A stretch of 64,000 nt of DNA from Paenibacillus lignilyticus (GCF_017942085.1 NZ_JAGKSP010000003.1:434001-498000); one strand, 5' to 3'; positions 1 to 9,602 are shown, counted from the first letter of the stretch. Program-made: numbers and translations. Notes: generated from the sequence alone by a model not told the origin.

Positions 1-288
1 CACTTGCGCCATCGCCTGCTGGATTTTCTGCTGAATGAGCTGAATTTGACGTTTCTGCGCATCCATTTGCATTTGCAGCTGATTCTCGGCAAGCTTCAGC
101 TCGCGCTCAATATTGTACAACTCTTGAACGACCTGTTGAACCTGCTGTGATTTCGGGTCCAGCCCCGCGTTGCGCAGCGCCTGCTGCGCCTGAAGCTGCT
201 CTTGCTGCTGTCTTTGCTTGATCTGCTCTTGGAACTGCTCGTAGCTAAGCTGTTGACTGTTTAGGTTCGATTGACCTTGCATCTCCAT
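1..288 (-). CDS. Gln-rich coiled-coil protein, C-terminus outside window
   Basis: An open frame runs from an ATG at 288 off the left edge, giving 96 visible residues. AGGAGG lies six bases upstream of the ATG, so the start is well supported. The visible part is extremely rich in Gln (runs of QQQ, QQEQLQAQQ) with heptad-like Leu/Ile/Met spacing, and has no signal peptide or membrane segment. This suggests a cytosolic coiled-coil protein, possibly a YlbF/YmcA-like helical protein, but I do not recognise the family. It follows the DUF4129 gene on the same strand after a 78-base gap and may belong to that operon. The C-terminus cannot be judged. Confidence 0.7.
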   Translation of the reverse strand, partial: MEMQGQSNLNSQQLSYEQFQEQIKQRQQQEQLQAQQALRNAGLDPKSQQVQQVVQELYNIERELKLAENQLQMQMDAQKRQIQLIQQKIQQAMAQV

Positions 289-366
289 AATGAGCCTCCT
301 ATTGCGGTTTCCTAATTCCGCTATAGATTGCCCCTACCAAGAGCTGATTATGTCATTTCGTACCAA

Positions 367-1683
367 TCAGCGCTTCACTCCTCCGTCACGGGCGATGAGC
401 TCCTCCAACAACTCATTGGAAATGGGTTGTTTGCCGTAGCGCACCCGTTGATAAGCCGCAAGGAGCGGATTCGTTTCAACAGCACCGATACCTTTGCTCA
501 GCGACTGCACATCTGCATTGATTTCATTCGGCGTCAGATGCGGCTTAAATGAATACCCCTTCTTCACGAAGCTGCCCACCCAGCGGCGATATAAGTACCG
601 AACACGCGCTTCGTTATCCGCAAGATCCTTCCACTTGAGCTTCTGCTCTTTGGCACGATTACGCCATGAAGTGAACCGGTTGCCGGTACTTCGTATCCGT
701 TCGACTTCATCGACATAACCGCTGGTCGTCCGAGCAGCATCCCTGCGGAACAGCTGTGCAAGTTTACTGCGAAGCTGTTTCAACCACTCTGGCAGCTCTT
801 TCAGCTTGCGAAGGAGCAGCCAGAGTACGAATCCAACCATTATCGCCGCGATACCGTACAGGATAATCTCAACCCACAGCGGCAGCCCCTTCGATGCACC
901 GTCGATCGGCGGCATTTCAGGCAACTGCTGCGTCTCTGCCCCGCTTGAAGGCGGAGCGGACTCTTTCCCGCTTCCGCTTAACAATCCGCCCAGCAGATCC
1001 TTGACCCCGCGTCCGAGCGCCCCGAATACAGCCTGCAGCTGATAGCTGAGTACAATCAGAACGGATACCGCTGCGGCAACGCCGACGAAGAGCCGATTAT
1101 GTCTGCGCACGGTATAGTCTACGACCGGTTTGGCATCTCCGGACAATGTTTCTCGGCTAACCGTACTGCGATTCGTCTGATAAAGCGTAATTCCGAGCGT
1201 AAGCAATCCTGCAATCAAATAGAAGGTATGGTATGCACCGAAACCATCCTTAAATTGGTACACGACCGATCCGGCAAAATAAAACGACGTCCCCATCACA
1301 TACGTTCGCGGCAGATGACGCAATAACGGATGTGTCACCGCGTAAGCCGAACCCCGAAACAGCGCGGCCGTCAAATACAGAAACGGAACTATCGCGTCAA
1401 CCGTCAAACCAAACAGGAAGAAGCAGCATGCGGCCGCTAAGATCGCAGCAAGTACGCCTCTGCCAAACGAATGCGCAAACTTCACCAGTAAATTAAGTCC
1501 GCAACCGGCCACATATCCTGCGAGCAGCAGAAGCATCATAGCAGGCAAAGGTACGCCAAATTGCGGTTTCCATACATAAACAGCGAGGTAGATCGGCATG
1601 AACAATAATAATTCGATCAAGCCTGATAAGAGTAACGAGAAGATAGCTTGAAGCACGTTCCCTTTTGCATTCGAAGCACTCAT
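367..1683 (-). CDS. DUF4129 domain multi-pass membrane protein
   Basis: A 438-residue membrane protein. About seven hydrophobic segments are visible: five in the first 180 residues, one near 210, and one near 290. The cytosolic C-terminal tail contains the pattern LTPNEI ... YQRVRYG, typical of DUF4129. In Bacillales this domain is found, often fused to a transglutaminase, at the end of moxR-DUF58 operons (B. subtilis yeaC-yeaD-yebA). No transglutaminase Cys-His-Asp core is visible here, so this is a short version. The ATG at 1683 overlaps the stop of the DUF58 gene as ATGA, indicating translational coupling. The role in a MoxR-assisted cell-envelope process is inferred from context. Confidence 0.85.
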   Translation of the reverse strand: MSASNAKGNVLQAIFSLLLSGLIELLLFMPIYLAVYVWKPQFGVPLPAMMLLLLAGYVAGCGLNLLVKFAHSFGRGVLAAILAAACCFFLFGLTVDAIVPFLYLTAALFRGSAYAVTHPLLRHLPRTYVMGTSFYFAGSVVYQFKDGFGAYHTFYLIAGLLTLGITLYQTNRSTVSRETLSGDAKPVVDYTVRRHNRLFVGVAAAVSVLIVLSYQLQAVFGALGRGVKDLLGGLLSGSGKESAPPSSGAETQQLPEMPPIDGASKGLPLWVEIILYGIAAIMVGFVLWLLLRKLKELPEWLKQLRSKLAQLFRRDAARTTSGYVDEVERIRSTGNRFTSWRNRAKEQKLKWKDLADNEARVRYLYRRWVGSFVKKGYSFKPHLTPNEINADVQSLSKGIGAVETNPLLAAYQRVRYGKQPISNELLEELIARDGGVKR

Positions 1684-2774
1684 CCGGCAGCAACCTCCAC
1701 TCCCGCAATCGGCAGCCAATCTACCGAATGGCCATCCCCGCGAAGCTTCGCCATTTCCCGTTCGATAGGGTCACTCATGAAAGCTGAAATAATGACGACA
1801 TCGCAGCGTTCCTCCCACTCGGAGCTAAGCTGCTGAACCATCGCATCGAAAGGCTGTGTACGCACAATAACAAGCTTCGCGAGCTGACCGTATAAATGCG
1901 TCAAATGCTCGCTTCCGCTTCCTCGTTCTACCTTCATGACCGATTCCGGATGATCAAGCTCATGGCCGTTGCTCGCAAAGGCCGTTTCAACGCCTTGTTC
2001 GGTCGCATATTGCAGAATCGCAGCCGCATAGCGGATGCCTTCTTCTATGAGAGCCGGGTGATTGACCGCTTCCCACATCCCGGCATGATCCTCAACATTT
2101 AGCAGAACGATTAGCCGGTAATCTGCGGTGTAGTCGCGGCGGTGTACCTGCATCGCACCGGTTCGCGCGGTCGCGCTCCAATTGATCATTTTGAAAGAAT
2201 CGCCCGGACGGTATTCCCGAACTCCGCTGATGTAGAAGGGATCTTCCACAATCCATCTGCGCACCGCGATATCCCCTTGCCAGCTCCGAGAAGGAAGCTG
2301 GATCAGCGAACGATCGGCAGGCTGCGGGTACACGAGCAGTTCCACTTCAAGCGGCACTGACCGCCACGAGCTGAACATCCCGAACAGATCGCCAAACGTC
2401 AGTGAAGCGCTGGTCAGCCGGTAACAGCCCCTCGACGCGGCCAGAACCGTATGGCGGCGTTTTAATTGCTTGTTGCCCATAAGGCTGAACAAGCTGCGAT
2501 GATTTTGATAAAATTGCCCGTGGCTGACCGCGAAATTGGTATCGCTTTCGAATTTCAATCCGGTGTGCAGCAAGGATTCAACACGAAGCCACGGCACAGG
2601 CACTAATTTACGATTCACTAACCGCTCCACCATCTCGATGCGGTCACCCTCAAAGCAAGTCGCCACGCTGAACGTGCGTGAGTACGTCACGCCTTTCATT
2701 CCGAAGTAGCGGAAAACATAACGCTGCACCAAGATAACAAAAAGTGCGCTTAGAATATACCAATGAATGCCCAT
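1680..2774 (-). CDS. DUF58 family protein
   Basis: A 364-residue protein with an N-terminal hydrophobic segment (residues 5-24) and the DUF58 signature YRPGD followed by INWSATAR near residues 188-205. DUF58 proteins are vWA-like partners of MoxR AAA+ ATPases, and the moxR gene lies just upstream with a 27-base gap. The ATG at 2774 has GGGAG seven bases upstream. The 3' end overlaps the next gene by four bases. A role in protein-complex maturation or envelope function is family inference; no substrate is evident. B. subtilis YeaD is the likely counterpart. Confidence 0.9.
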   Translation of the reverse strand: MGIHWYILSALFVILVQRYVFRYFGMKGVTYSRTFSVATCFEGDRIEMVERLVNRKLVPVPWLRVESLLHTGLKFESDTNFAVSHGQFYQNHRSLFSLMGNKQLKRRHTVLAASRGCYRLTSASLTFGDLFGMFSSWRSVPLEVELLVYPQPADRSLIQLPSRSWQGDIAVRRWIVEDPFYISGVREYRPGDSFKMINWSATARTGAMQVHRRDYTADYRLIVLLNVEDHAGMWEAVNHPALIEEGIRYAAAILQYATEQGVETAFASNGHELDHPESVMKVERGSGSEHLTHLYGQLAKLVIVRTQPFDAMVQQLSSEWEERCDVVIISAFMSDPIEREMAKLRGDGHSVDWLPIAGVEVAAG

Positions 2775-2801
2775 GCTTCATCTCCCTCCACGGCCGACTT
2801 C

Positions 2802-3767
2802 TTAAGCCCGGCCGACAAGCGGCGAGTCCGCAGGCACCGCTACGGTTGCAAGAATGCTGCCGACGACCTGCTCCGCCGCTTCAGGACGCATCCGCTGCAC
2901 ACTTCTCAGCGCGATACGGTGAGCCAGCACAGGCACCGCCATGGCCTTCACATCATCCGGCAGAACATAGTCTCTGCCCTTGATTGCCGCATGCGCTTGG
3001 CAGGCACGCAGCAGCGCCTGACTGCTCCGCGGACTGGCGCCGAGCGCCGCATCCGGATGTACCCGGGTCGCTTCTACGATCGCAAGCATATAGCCGAGCA
3101 GCTCCTCGCTGACTTGTACGCTCGTAAACAGCTTCTTGGCCGCTTCAATCTCTTCCGCGCCGATAACCGGCTCCAGCTGCTCCAGCGGACTGTCCGCCAT
3201 GAAACGTTTCATGATGGAGATGCCTTCCTCCGTTGTCGGGTAGCCCATCTTAATCTTAAACAGGAAACGGTCAAGCTGCGCCTCCGGCAGCGGGAACGTT
3301 CCCTGCTGCTCGATCGGATTCTGCGTCGCAATAACGAGAAACGGACGACCGAGCGTATGGGTCGTACCGTCGATGCTCACCTGGCGCTCCTCCATACACT
3401 CCAGCAAGCTGGACTGCGTGCGCGGCGTCGCTCGGTTAATCTCATCCGCCAGCACGATGTTTGCGAAGAGAGGACCCGGCCGAAATTCGAATTCCGCGAT
3501 TTTCTGATTATAGAAGTGTATGCCTGTCAGGTCGGACGGGAGCAAATCCGGCGTAAACTGGATTCGTTTGAAAGCGCCGTCAATTGATTTGGCAAGTGCT
3601 TTGGCGAGCAGCGTCTTCCCTGTCCCCGGTACATCTTCCAGCAGCACATGGCCGGATGTTAGAATGGCGATAATTAATTTGTCGACGATATCTTCTTTTC
3701 CTACGATGACTTTACTGACATTGGAACGAATTCGATCTGCCGTTTGACTGATTTTACTTAAACTCAT
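2802..3767 (-). CDS. MoxR-type AAA+ ATPase
   Basis: A 321-residue AAA+ ATPase of the MoxR/RavA class. Walker A (GTGKT) is at residues 48-52 and Walker B (LADEIN) near 106-111. A sensor region follows, with the typical ATQNP phrase and the LPEAQLDRF motif. MoxR ATPases act as chaperones for partners carrying vWA/DUF58 domains, and such a partner is the next gene. I chose ATG 3767 over an upstream ATG at 3806 because AGGAG lies eight bases before it and family homology begins at MSLSKI. It is the first gene of the moxR - DUF58 - DUF4129 unit. Confidence 0.95.
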   Translation of the reverse strand: MSLSKISQTADRIRSNVSKVIVGKEDIVDKLIIAILTSGHVLLEDVPGTGKTLLAKALAKSIDGAFKRIQFTPDLLPSDLTGIHFYNQKIAEFEFRPGPLFANIVLADEINRATPRTQSSLLECMEERQVSIDGTTHTLGRPFLVIATQNPIEQQGTFPLPEAQLDRFLFKIKMGYPTTEEGISIMKRFMADSPLEQLEPVIGAEEIEAAKKLFTSVQVSEELLGYMLAIVEATRVHPDAALGASPRSSQALLRACQAHAAIKGRDYVLPDDVKAMAVPVLAHRIALRSVQRMRPEAAEQVVGSILATVAVPADSPLVGRA

Positions 3768-3860
3768 CCTGCGTGCTCCTCTCGTTTCCAGCGAATGGAA
3801 GTACATCCTCTCAAGTATACCCCCATTCTACCGGACAGGCTAGACCCGATTGAACGACTG

Positions 3861-5138
3861 CTAGCGAAGCTCCGAGAGCCCTCTCATGTAGGGGCGAAGT
3901 ACGGGCGGGATATAAACCGAGCCATCCTGGCGCTGATGGTTCTCCAGCAGCGGAATTAGAATTCGCGGCGTGGCGACCATCGTATTGTTCAACGTATAAG
4001 CAAATTGCGGTTTGCCGTTCTGATCCAAATAGCGGATATTCGAGCGCCGCGCCTGAAAATCAAGCAAAAGCGAAGCCGAATGCGTCTCCCCATAGCTGCC
4101 GCGGCTCGGCATCCATGTCTCGATGTCGTACTGCTTATAATTCTTCTGCGACATATCGCCGGCGCACACCGCAACCACTCGATACGGAAGCTCGAGCAGC
4201 TGCAGCAGCTCTTCGCTCGTTGCCGTCATATGTTCCAGCAGCGATAACGCCAGCGATAGATCAGCCTCACACAAGACAACCTGCTCGACTTTCGCAAATT
4301 GATGAACCCTATAGAGACCCTGTACGTCGCGCCCCGCCGACCCGACCTCGCTGCGATAGCAAGGACTGACAGCCCCAAGCCGCTTCGGCTTAGCGAGATC
4401 CACGAGCTCTCCGCTGTAGAACGAGATGAGCGGCACCTCCGACGTCCCGATCAACCACTTATCCTCGCCTTGAATGCCGAAGGTCTGATCCCGATTAGCC
4501 GGAAAATACCCCGACGACACGAGCGTTTCCTCCTTCACCATCACGGGCACATCCATCAGCTCATATCCTTTATCCATCAGCATGTCGAGCGCCAGCTGTT
4601 GGACGGCCCTATGCAATTGAAGCCCGTAATTGGCCAGCACATATTGCCGAGTACCGCCGATCTTGACCCCGCGCGCAAAATCCACCATGCCCAGTCGTTG
4701 CCCGATCTCCACATGGCTCTGCGGCGTGAAAGTCGCAAAATCGGGAATGTCTCCCAATCGGCGTATTTCAACGTTATCCTCATCACCGGCCCCGAGCGGC
4801 GTGTCTGCCGAAGTGAGATTAGGGACGCGAAGCATCAGATCCTCGTAGCGGAACATCGTCTGCCGATACTGTGCCTCTGCTTGCTTAAGCTGCTGAAGCA
4901 GCTCCGATGTTTCGAGTTTCAAAGGTGCTGCTTCTTCCTTGCGGCCTTCGAGCATCAGCTGCTCAATCGCTTTCGAGCGTCGGTTTCTCTCCGCACGAAG
5001 CGTTTCCGTGAGTTGAAGCAGCCCCCGCCGGCGGTCATCGACCTCGAGGAGCTCTTCAATCGATATCGAAATCTTTTTCGAATTTGCGGCTTGTTGATAT
5101 GCTTTCGCTTGCTCTCTGATCACGGTGATGTTTAACAT
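3861..5138 (-). CDS. serS: Seryl-tRNA synthetase
   Basis: The 425-residue product has the full length of bacterial SerRS (B. subtilis 425). It charges tRNA-Ser with serine in the cytosol. The N-terminal long coiled-coil arm spans about residues 30-100. The class II core includes the motif 2 region YRSEVGSAGRD and the motif 3 region NNTMVATPR near the C-terminus. The ATG at 5138 follows AGGGAG. The longer upstream frame lies inside the T-box terminator and should be rejected. The gene is monocistronic and preceded by a T-box leader that would couple expression to uncharged tRNA-Ser. Confidence 0.98.
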   Translation of the reverse strand: MLNITVIREQAKAYQQAANSKKISISIEELLEVDDRRRGLLQLTETLRAERNRRSKAIEQLMLEGRKEEAAPLKLETSELLQQLKQAEAQYRQTMFRYEDLMLRVPNLTSADTPLGAGDEDNVEIRRLGDIPDFATFTPQSHVEIGQRLGMVDFARGVKIGGTRQYVLANYGLQLHRAVQQLALDMLMDKGYELMDVPVMVKEETLVSSGYFPANRDQTFGIQGEDKWLIGTSEVPLISFYSGELVDLAKPKRLGAVSPCYRSEVGSAGRDVQGLYRVHQFAKVEQVVLCEADLSLALSLLEHMTATSEELLQLLELPYRVVAVCAGDMSQKNYKQYDIETWMPSRGSYGETHSASLLLDFQARRSNIRYLDQNGKPQFAYTLNNTMVATPRILIPLLENHQRQDGSVYIPPVLRPYMRGLSELR

Positions 5139-5159
5139 GGTTTGCACTCCCTTTGTTTT

Positions 5160-5397
5160 GTTTAGTCGATGGAGACAAACAAAAATACGCGTTCCTTTTG
5201 TCCCATAACAATGGGACGAAGAACGCGCTCGCGGTGCCACCCAAATTAGCCAATCGCATGATCGACTCTCTCAGATCCGCAGATAACGGTGCGGTGCCGG
5301 AATGCTTGGAGAGCCTGGAACGGCAACAGTATTGCCGTCAAACTCTGTACGCAACGCCTCCGAGTTGGATGCTCATCATCGGCCTGTGTGCTTATTG
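5160..5397 (-). promoter_or_regulatory. T-box leader of serS
   Basis: The leader of serS contains the T-box core GGGTGGCACCGCG at about 5230-5242, which pairs with the acceptor end of uncharged tRNA. Immediately downstream is an intrinsic terminator (5180-5229). Upstream lies a long structured stem I region. A TCC serine codon followed by A at 5308-5310 is a possible specifier, but I could not fold the stem I loop to confirm it. Confidence 0.93.
5180..5229 (-). terminator. T-box regulated terminator before serS
   Basis: On the minus strand an arm starting GCGCGTTC pairs with GAACGCGT, with an inner TCCCAT/ATGGGA helix and an ATTTTTG tail. This is the terminator that competes with the T-box antiterminator. 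Confidence 0.9.
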
Positions 5398-5403
5398 TTC
5401 GTT

Positions 5404-5432
5404 AGTATAGCAGAGCTATACTCAAGGCGCAA
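5404..5432 (-). promoter_or_regulatory. serS promoter
   Basis: TTGCGC (5427-5432), a 17-base spacer, and TATACT (5404-5409) form a good sigma-A promoter. A TG dinucleotide one base before the -10 makes it an extended -10. The predicted start, near 5397, fits the T-box leader. Confidence 0.75.
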
Positions 5433-5461
5433 GGGGCAGTCATGAATGACGACCCGAAAAA

Positions 5462-5734
5462 TTACAGAACGGAAGAAATAAGCTCTTTGTCAAGCACTTC
5501 GCGCTCAAATGCTTCTACATACTTGGTCATGCAGTTGCAATAGTAATCTCTTCTGCAGATCGGGCAAGGAACCGTAAGAAGACGGTTAACACCGATCAAT
5601 TTCCAATCCGGCTTCTTCGTGAAGATCAGTCGGCATTGGGTGTTATCGGACATCGTAACGACAAAATGATATAGTCCATCTGCTACATTAATGTCTGCAG
5701 CTGCAAAATCTTTAATTTTCATATTGAATTTCAT
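5462..5734 (-). CDS. Small Cys-rich conserved-looking protein
   Basis: A 90-residue protein without a family I recognise. It carries CPICRRDYYCNC around residues 56-67, a tight set of four Cys (CxxC then CxC) that could bind zinc. The rest is a small mixed alpha/beta protein with no signal peptide or membrane segment. ATG 5734 is preferred: AGGAG lies seven bases before it, whereas the in-frame TTG at 5740 would be too close to the same site. It stands alone between serS and the ABC exporter operon. Confidence 0.7.
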   Translation of the reverse strand: MKFNMKIKDFAAADINVADGLYHFVVTMSDNTQCRLIFTKKPDWKLIGVNRLLTVPCPICRRDYYCNCMTKYVEAFEREVLDKELISSVL

Positions 5735-5886
5735 AATCAATCTCCTGTTTTGTAGATTTGAAAATTCCTTGTAAGCTTATTAAATTTGCGGGTGAATGTC
5801 AATTCATTTATATAGTTTATCCATGTGGGAACTGCCCGAAACGTGAACTTCCGGTTATTCTCGCAATTAAGAGGCTATCTAGCACG

Positions 5887-5921
5887 AAAGAAAGAGCAGC
5901 CCCCCTGAATAAGGAGCTGCC
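5887..5921 (-). terminator. Terminator of ABC exporter operon
   Basis: The minus-strand hairpin GCAGCTCC / GGGGCTGC is followed by TCTTTCTTT, 15 bases after the stop of the second exporter gene. Confidence 0.8.
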
Positions 5922-5934
5922 GTTCGCGAGAATC

Positions 5935-7743
5935 TTATGCACCCGTTTGCATCGCAAGCGACTGCTGCATCTCGAATTGCGTCATATAAAGCTTCTTGTA
6001 CAACCCATTTTGCTTCATTAGATCATCATGCGAACCCTGCTCGGAAATTTGACCATCCTTGACGACGAGAATGATATCGGCATCGCGGATCGTAGATAGC
6101 CGATGCGCGATAATAAACGCCGTACGGCCTTCCAGCATCGTGTGAAGCGCGGCTTGAATGTGCTGCTCCGTCTCAGTATCTACGCTGGAGGTAGCCTCAT
6201 CCAGAATCAGAATGCGCGGATCGGAGAGCAGTACCCGACCGAAGGCCAGCAGCTGGCGCTGACCGACGGACAGCTTCGACCCGCGTTCCTCGACCTGCGT
6301 CTGATAACCGTCCGCAAATTGGGAGACAAACTTGTCGATGCGTACATTCTCGGCTGCGCGGCGCAGCGCCTCATCGGATGCGTCCTCGTTGCCGTAGCGC
6401 AAATTCTCTTCAATCGTTCCGGAGAAGATGAAGGAATCCTGCAGCACGATACCCATCTGACGCCGCAGCGACTCCAGCGTTACATCCTTCACTTCTTGGC
6501 CGTCAATTAGAATCCGGCCGCCGGTCGTATCATAGAAGCGCATGAGCAGATTGACGATCGTGCTTTTCCCCGCACCGGTTGGACCCACAAGCGCAACGCG
6601 CTGCCCCGGCTTAATATGAAGATTAATATTCTTCAGCACATCCGGTTTATCCGCTTCGTAGCGGAATGCTACGTTCTCGAATACAACCTCGCCTTGAATC
6701 GTCTTCATCGGTTTCGCGTTGGCGCGATCCTTCACTTCCGGTTCGGAGTCCAGGATCTCGAAGATACGCTCAGCGGAAGCCATCGCAGACAGTACCTGGC
6801 TATACACTTTGGAGAGCGCGCTGAGCGGTCCCCAGAAACGCCACAGGTAATTAATGAAGGCCATAATGAAGCCCAGCGTTAGTTCTTTATCCATCACCGC
6901 TTGCGCACCGAACCACAGCACGACGCAGGTTCCGATCATCCCGATCATCTCCACGGAAGGGAAGACGATCGATTCCAGCGTTACGGCCCGCATGAACGCA
7001 TTCTTATTGCGCGTGTTCAGCTTCTCAAACCGCTTGTTGTTCTCGGATTGGCGAGAGAACGCTTGAATGACGCGTATGCCTTGCAGCGTCTCGTTCAAAT
7101 TGCCGTTGATCGCGGACATCGTTTTGCGGGATCGCGACCAGGAGCCTTCGATCTTGGATTGCATTTGGCCGACAACCAAGTATAGCAGCGGCAAGGTAAT
7201 GAACGATAACAGCGCCAGCTTCCAATCCATCCAGAGCAGGATGGCTACGATCCCGATCAGATGCGTAAACTCCATGACCAGCGTAATCAAGCCGCCGTTG
7301 ATGAGCTCGCCGATCGCGTTCGTGTCGTTCGTGATGCGGGACATGATTTTGCCTGCCGGTCTGCCATCAAAGAAACGAAACGATAGAGATTGCAAATGAT
7401 TGAACAACTGTTGTCGCAGATCGAACAAAATCCGCTGTCCGGTAAAATTGATGAATCTGGTATGCAGGTAGCCAAACAGCCAGCCCGCTACTCTAATCCC
7501 CAGCAGGGTTATACCGATCATATTAATCACGAAGAAATCTTGCTTTAAGATACCTTCGTCAATGATATACCTAAGCAGCAGCGGCTCTGCGAGACTTAGA
7601 CCCATGTTGAACAGGACAATAACGAGGACGATGGCAAGGACTTTGCGATAAGGGAGTACGTAGCGGAACAATCGCTTCATGTACTCACGGTTAAACGGCT
7701 TCTCTTCTAAATCTTCGTCGGAATCCCATTCGACTTGACTCAT
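5935..7743 (-). CDS. ABC exporter half-transporter (membrane + ATPase), second subunit
   Basis: A 602-residue half-transporter of the multidrug exporter type. Six membrane segments fall in residues 30-310 and an ATPase domain in 350-590, with Walker A GPTGAGKS, signature LSVGQRQ and Walker B ILILDEATSSVD. The signature is LSVGQ rather than the canonical LSGGQ, a deviation that is common in one half of heterodimeric exporters. Length and pairing resemble B. subtilis YknV/YfiC (604 residues) and BmrD. The ATG at 7743 follows AGGAGG with nine bases of spacing. It lies 57 bases downstream of its partner, and both are controlled by the attenuator at 9603-9756. The substrate is unknown. Confidence 0.95.
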   Translation of the reverse strand: MSQVEWDSDEDLEEKPFNREYMKRLFRYVLPYRKVLAIVLVIVLFNMGLSLAEPLLLRYIIDEGILKQDFFVINMIGITLLGIRVAGWLFGYLHTRFINFTGQRILFDLRQQLFNHLQSLSFRFFDGRPAGKIMSRITNDTNAIGELINGGLITLVMEFTHLIGIVAILLWMDWKLALLSFITLPLLYLVVGQMQSKIEGSWSRSRKTMSAINGNLNETLQGIRVIQAFSRQSENNKRFEKLNTRNKNAFMRAVTLESIVFPSVEMIGMIGTCVVLWFGAQAVMDKELTLGFIMAFINYLWRFWGPLSALSKVYSQVLSAMASAERIFEILDSEPEVKDRANAKPMKTIQGEVVFENVAFRYEADKPDVLKNINLHIKPGQRVALVGPTGAGKSTIVNLLMRFYDTTGGRILIDGQEVKDVTLESLRRQMGIVLQDSFIFSGTIEENLRYGNEDASDEALRRAAENVRIDKFVSQFADGYQTQVEERGSKLSVGQRQLLAFGRVLLSDPRILILDEATSSVDTETEQHIQAALHTMLEGRTAFIIAHRLSTIRDADIILVVKDGQISEQGSHDDLMKQNGLYKKLYMTQFEMQQSLAMQTGA

Positions 7744-7800
7744 TGAGGTTTCCCTCCTTTATGACGTTAATGATTATTTTTCATGCCGTTAATTTCACGA

Positions 7801-9549
7801 TTATCTGGCTGCGGCAGCCTCTTGCATCTGGAACAAATTACGGAAGAACCCTTCCTGCTCGAACAGTTCTTTATGCGTTCCCTGCTGTACAATCTTGCCT
7901 CCGTCGAGCACGACAATGCGATCTGCGCGTTTCACAGAGGATAGCCGCTGCGCGATGATGAACGTTGTGCGTCCCTTCATGACCTCCAGCAGCTCCTCGT
8001 GGATTGCGGATTCCGTTGCCGTATCGACGCTTGCTGTCGCTTCATCCAGCACGAGGATCGGCGGATCCATCAGAATGGCACGCGCAAGTGCGACACGCTG
8101 CCGCTGACCGCCGGACAGCCCAACGCCGCGCTCGCCGATGATCGTGTCGTAGCCGTGCGGCAATGTATCGATAAAGCTATGAATTTGCGCTTTGCGCGAC
8201 GCCCATTCGATCTGCTCTTGCGTCGCTTCCGGTACTCCGTATGCGATGTTCTCCCGAATCGTCGCGGAGAACAGGAATGTCTCCTGCGGAACGATTCCGA
8301 TTTTGCGGCGCAGTCCTTCGAGCTCATAGTCTCGGACATCGACGCCGTCAATCAGCAGCCGGCCTTGGCTGACATCATAGAACCGCGACATCAGCGCGAT
8401 CAAGCTGCTCTTGCCGGAGCCTGTCGCGCCGAGCACGGCAATGACTTCTCCCTGCTTCACCCCAAGCGAGATATCCACCAGAATACCGGCGTCCTGCTCC
8501 GGATCTTGATCGGCAAAGTGGAAGGAAACCCCTTCAAAGCTGACATTGCCTTCAATGCGATCCGTATCCGCATTAGCCCCTGCCTCCGAGCTGATATCTA
8601 CCGGCGTATCCAGCACTTCGAACACGCGAGGCGCGGCTTTGATCGCCTGCTGCATGATGTTGATTTGCCAGCCGAGCATGTTAAGCGGCCAGATGATTCC
8701 CCATGTATACCACTGGAACGCCATGAACGTTCCGAGCGACATGTTGCCCTTCGCCACGAAATATGCTCCGACCCATATCATCGTCAGAAAGACCAAACCG
8801 CCATAGAAGTTCATCAGCGGGAACGATTTGGCCTCAAGCTTCGCCCGGTCCATATTCGTTTCGAAGTTCTGATCGTTGCGTTCCTCGAACTTGGATTGTT
8901 CCACGTTCTCACGGGCAAAGGCTTTCACAACCCGGATACCCGAAATGTTCTCTTGCAAGGTTGTCGTCAACTTGCCCATTTGTTCTCTAATCTGACCCCA
9001 AGCCGGACCAACCTTTTTGTTAAACTGGTACAGCGCAAACAACAGCAGCGGAACGCTGGCCATACAGAGCAGCGTAACCTGCCACTGGATGAACGCCATG
9101 AAGACAATCGTACCGACGAAGGTCATCGCGCCTGTAAACATGGCCATCGCGCCGAAACCGATGAAGTTCTTCACCGATTCGATATCGCCTGTCATCCGCG
9201 ACATCAGCTGTCCGGTCTGGGCTTTATCGTAATAGCTGAAGGACAACCGCTGCAGATGATTATAGAGCTGCTCCCTAAGCGTATAGACGACATTTTGCCC
9301 GACAAGCTCTTGCGCACGGCCTTGGACGAACATCGCGATACTTTTCACGACTTGAATGCCCGCCAGACCTATTATCAACGCAAGAATCAGCTTCACATCG
9401 CTACCCCCGATCCCTTCGTCGAAGATCAGCTTCAGCATCCACGGCGCGATCAGATCAATCACCGTTCCGAGCACCATCATCACCAGCGAGATGACGACCC
9501 AACTCGTGCTTGGGCGTAAATAACGCAATAAGCGAACCAAATTTTTCAT
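7801..9549 (-). CDS. ABC exporter half-transporter (membrane + ATPase), first subunit
   Basis: A 582-residue half-transporter with six membrane segments (about residues 15-300) and an ATPase domain. It shows Walker A GATGSGKS, the canonical signature LSGGQRQ and Walker B ILVLDEATASVD. It likely forms a heterodimeric drug or lipid exporter with the product of the next gene, like BmrC/BmrD or YknU/YknV. ATG 9549 is chosen because AAGGGGG lies seven bases upstream and an upstream ATG at 9579 has no site. The 240-base leader contains a small reading frame and a strong terminator, so expression is probably controlled by attenuation. Confidence 0.95.
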   Translation of the reverse strand: MKNLVRLLRYLRPSTSWVVISLVMMVLGTVIDLIAPWMLKLIFDEGIGGSDVKLILALIIGLAGIQVVKSIAMFVQGRAQELVGQNVVYTLREQLYNHLQRLSFSYYDKAQTGQLMSRMTGDIESVKNFIGFGAMAMFTGAMTFVGTIVFMAFIQWQVTLLCMASVPLLLFALYQFNKKVGPAWGQIREQMGKLTTTLQENISGIRVVKAFARENVEQSKFEERNDQNFETNMDRAKLEAKSFPLMNFYGGLVFLTMIWVGAYFVAKGNMSLGTFMAFQWYTWGIIWPLNMLGWQINIMQQAIKAAPRVFEVLDTPVDISSEAGANADTDRIEGNVSFEGVSFHFADQDPEQDAGILVDISLGVKQGEVIAVLGATGSGKSSLIALMSRFYDVSQGRLLIDGVDVRDYELEGLRRKIGIVPQETFLFSATIRENIAYGVPEATQEQIEWASRKAQIHSFIDTLPHGYDTIIGERGVGLSGGQRQRVALARAILMDPPILVLDEATASVDTATESAIHEELLEVMKGRTTFIIAQRLSSVKRADRIVVLDGGKIVQQGTHKELFEQEGFFRNLFQMQEAAAAR

Positions 9550-9602
9550 TGTTGTATTCCCCCTTTTAAACAAAAACATGCGCAGGTTCCACGGGCGGCA
9601 AC

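Noticed and set aside
2763..3587. A 274-residue plus-strand frame
   Set aside because: Antisense to the moxR gene, Arg-rich low-information translation, no ribosome binding site.
4299..5135. A 278-residue plus-strand frame
   Set aside because: Antisense to serS, without family signals; serS is unambiguous.
7999..9519. A 506-residue open frame on the plus strand
   Set aside because: It lies wholly antisense to the first ABC exporter gene, has no domain-like sequence (many Arg/His/Asp) and no binding site. It is a shadow caused by codon bias.
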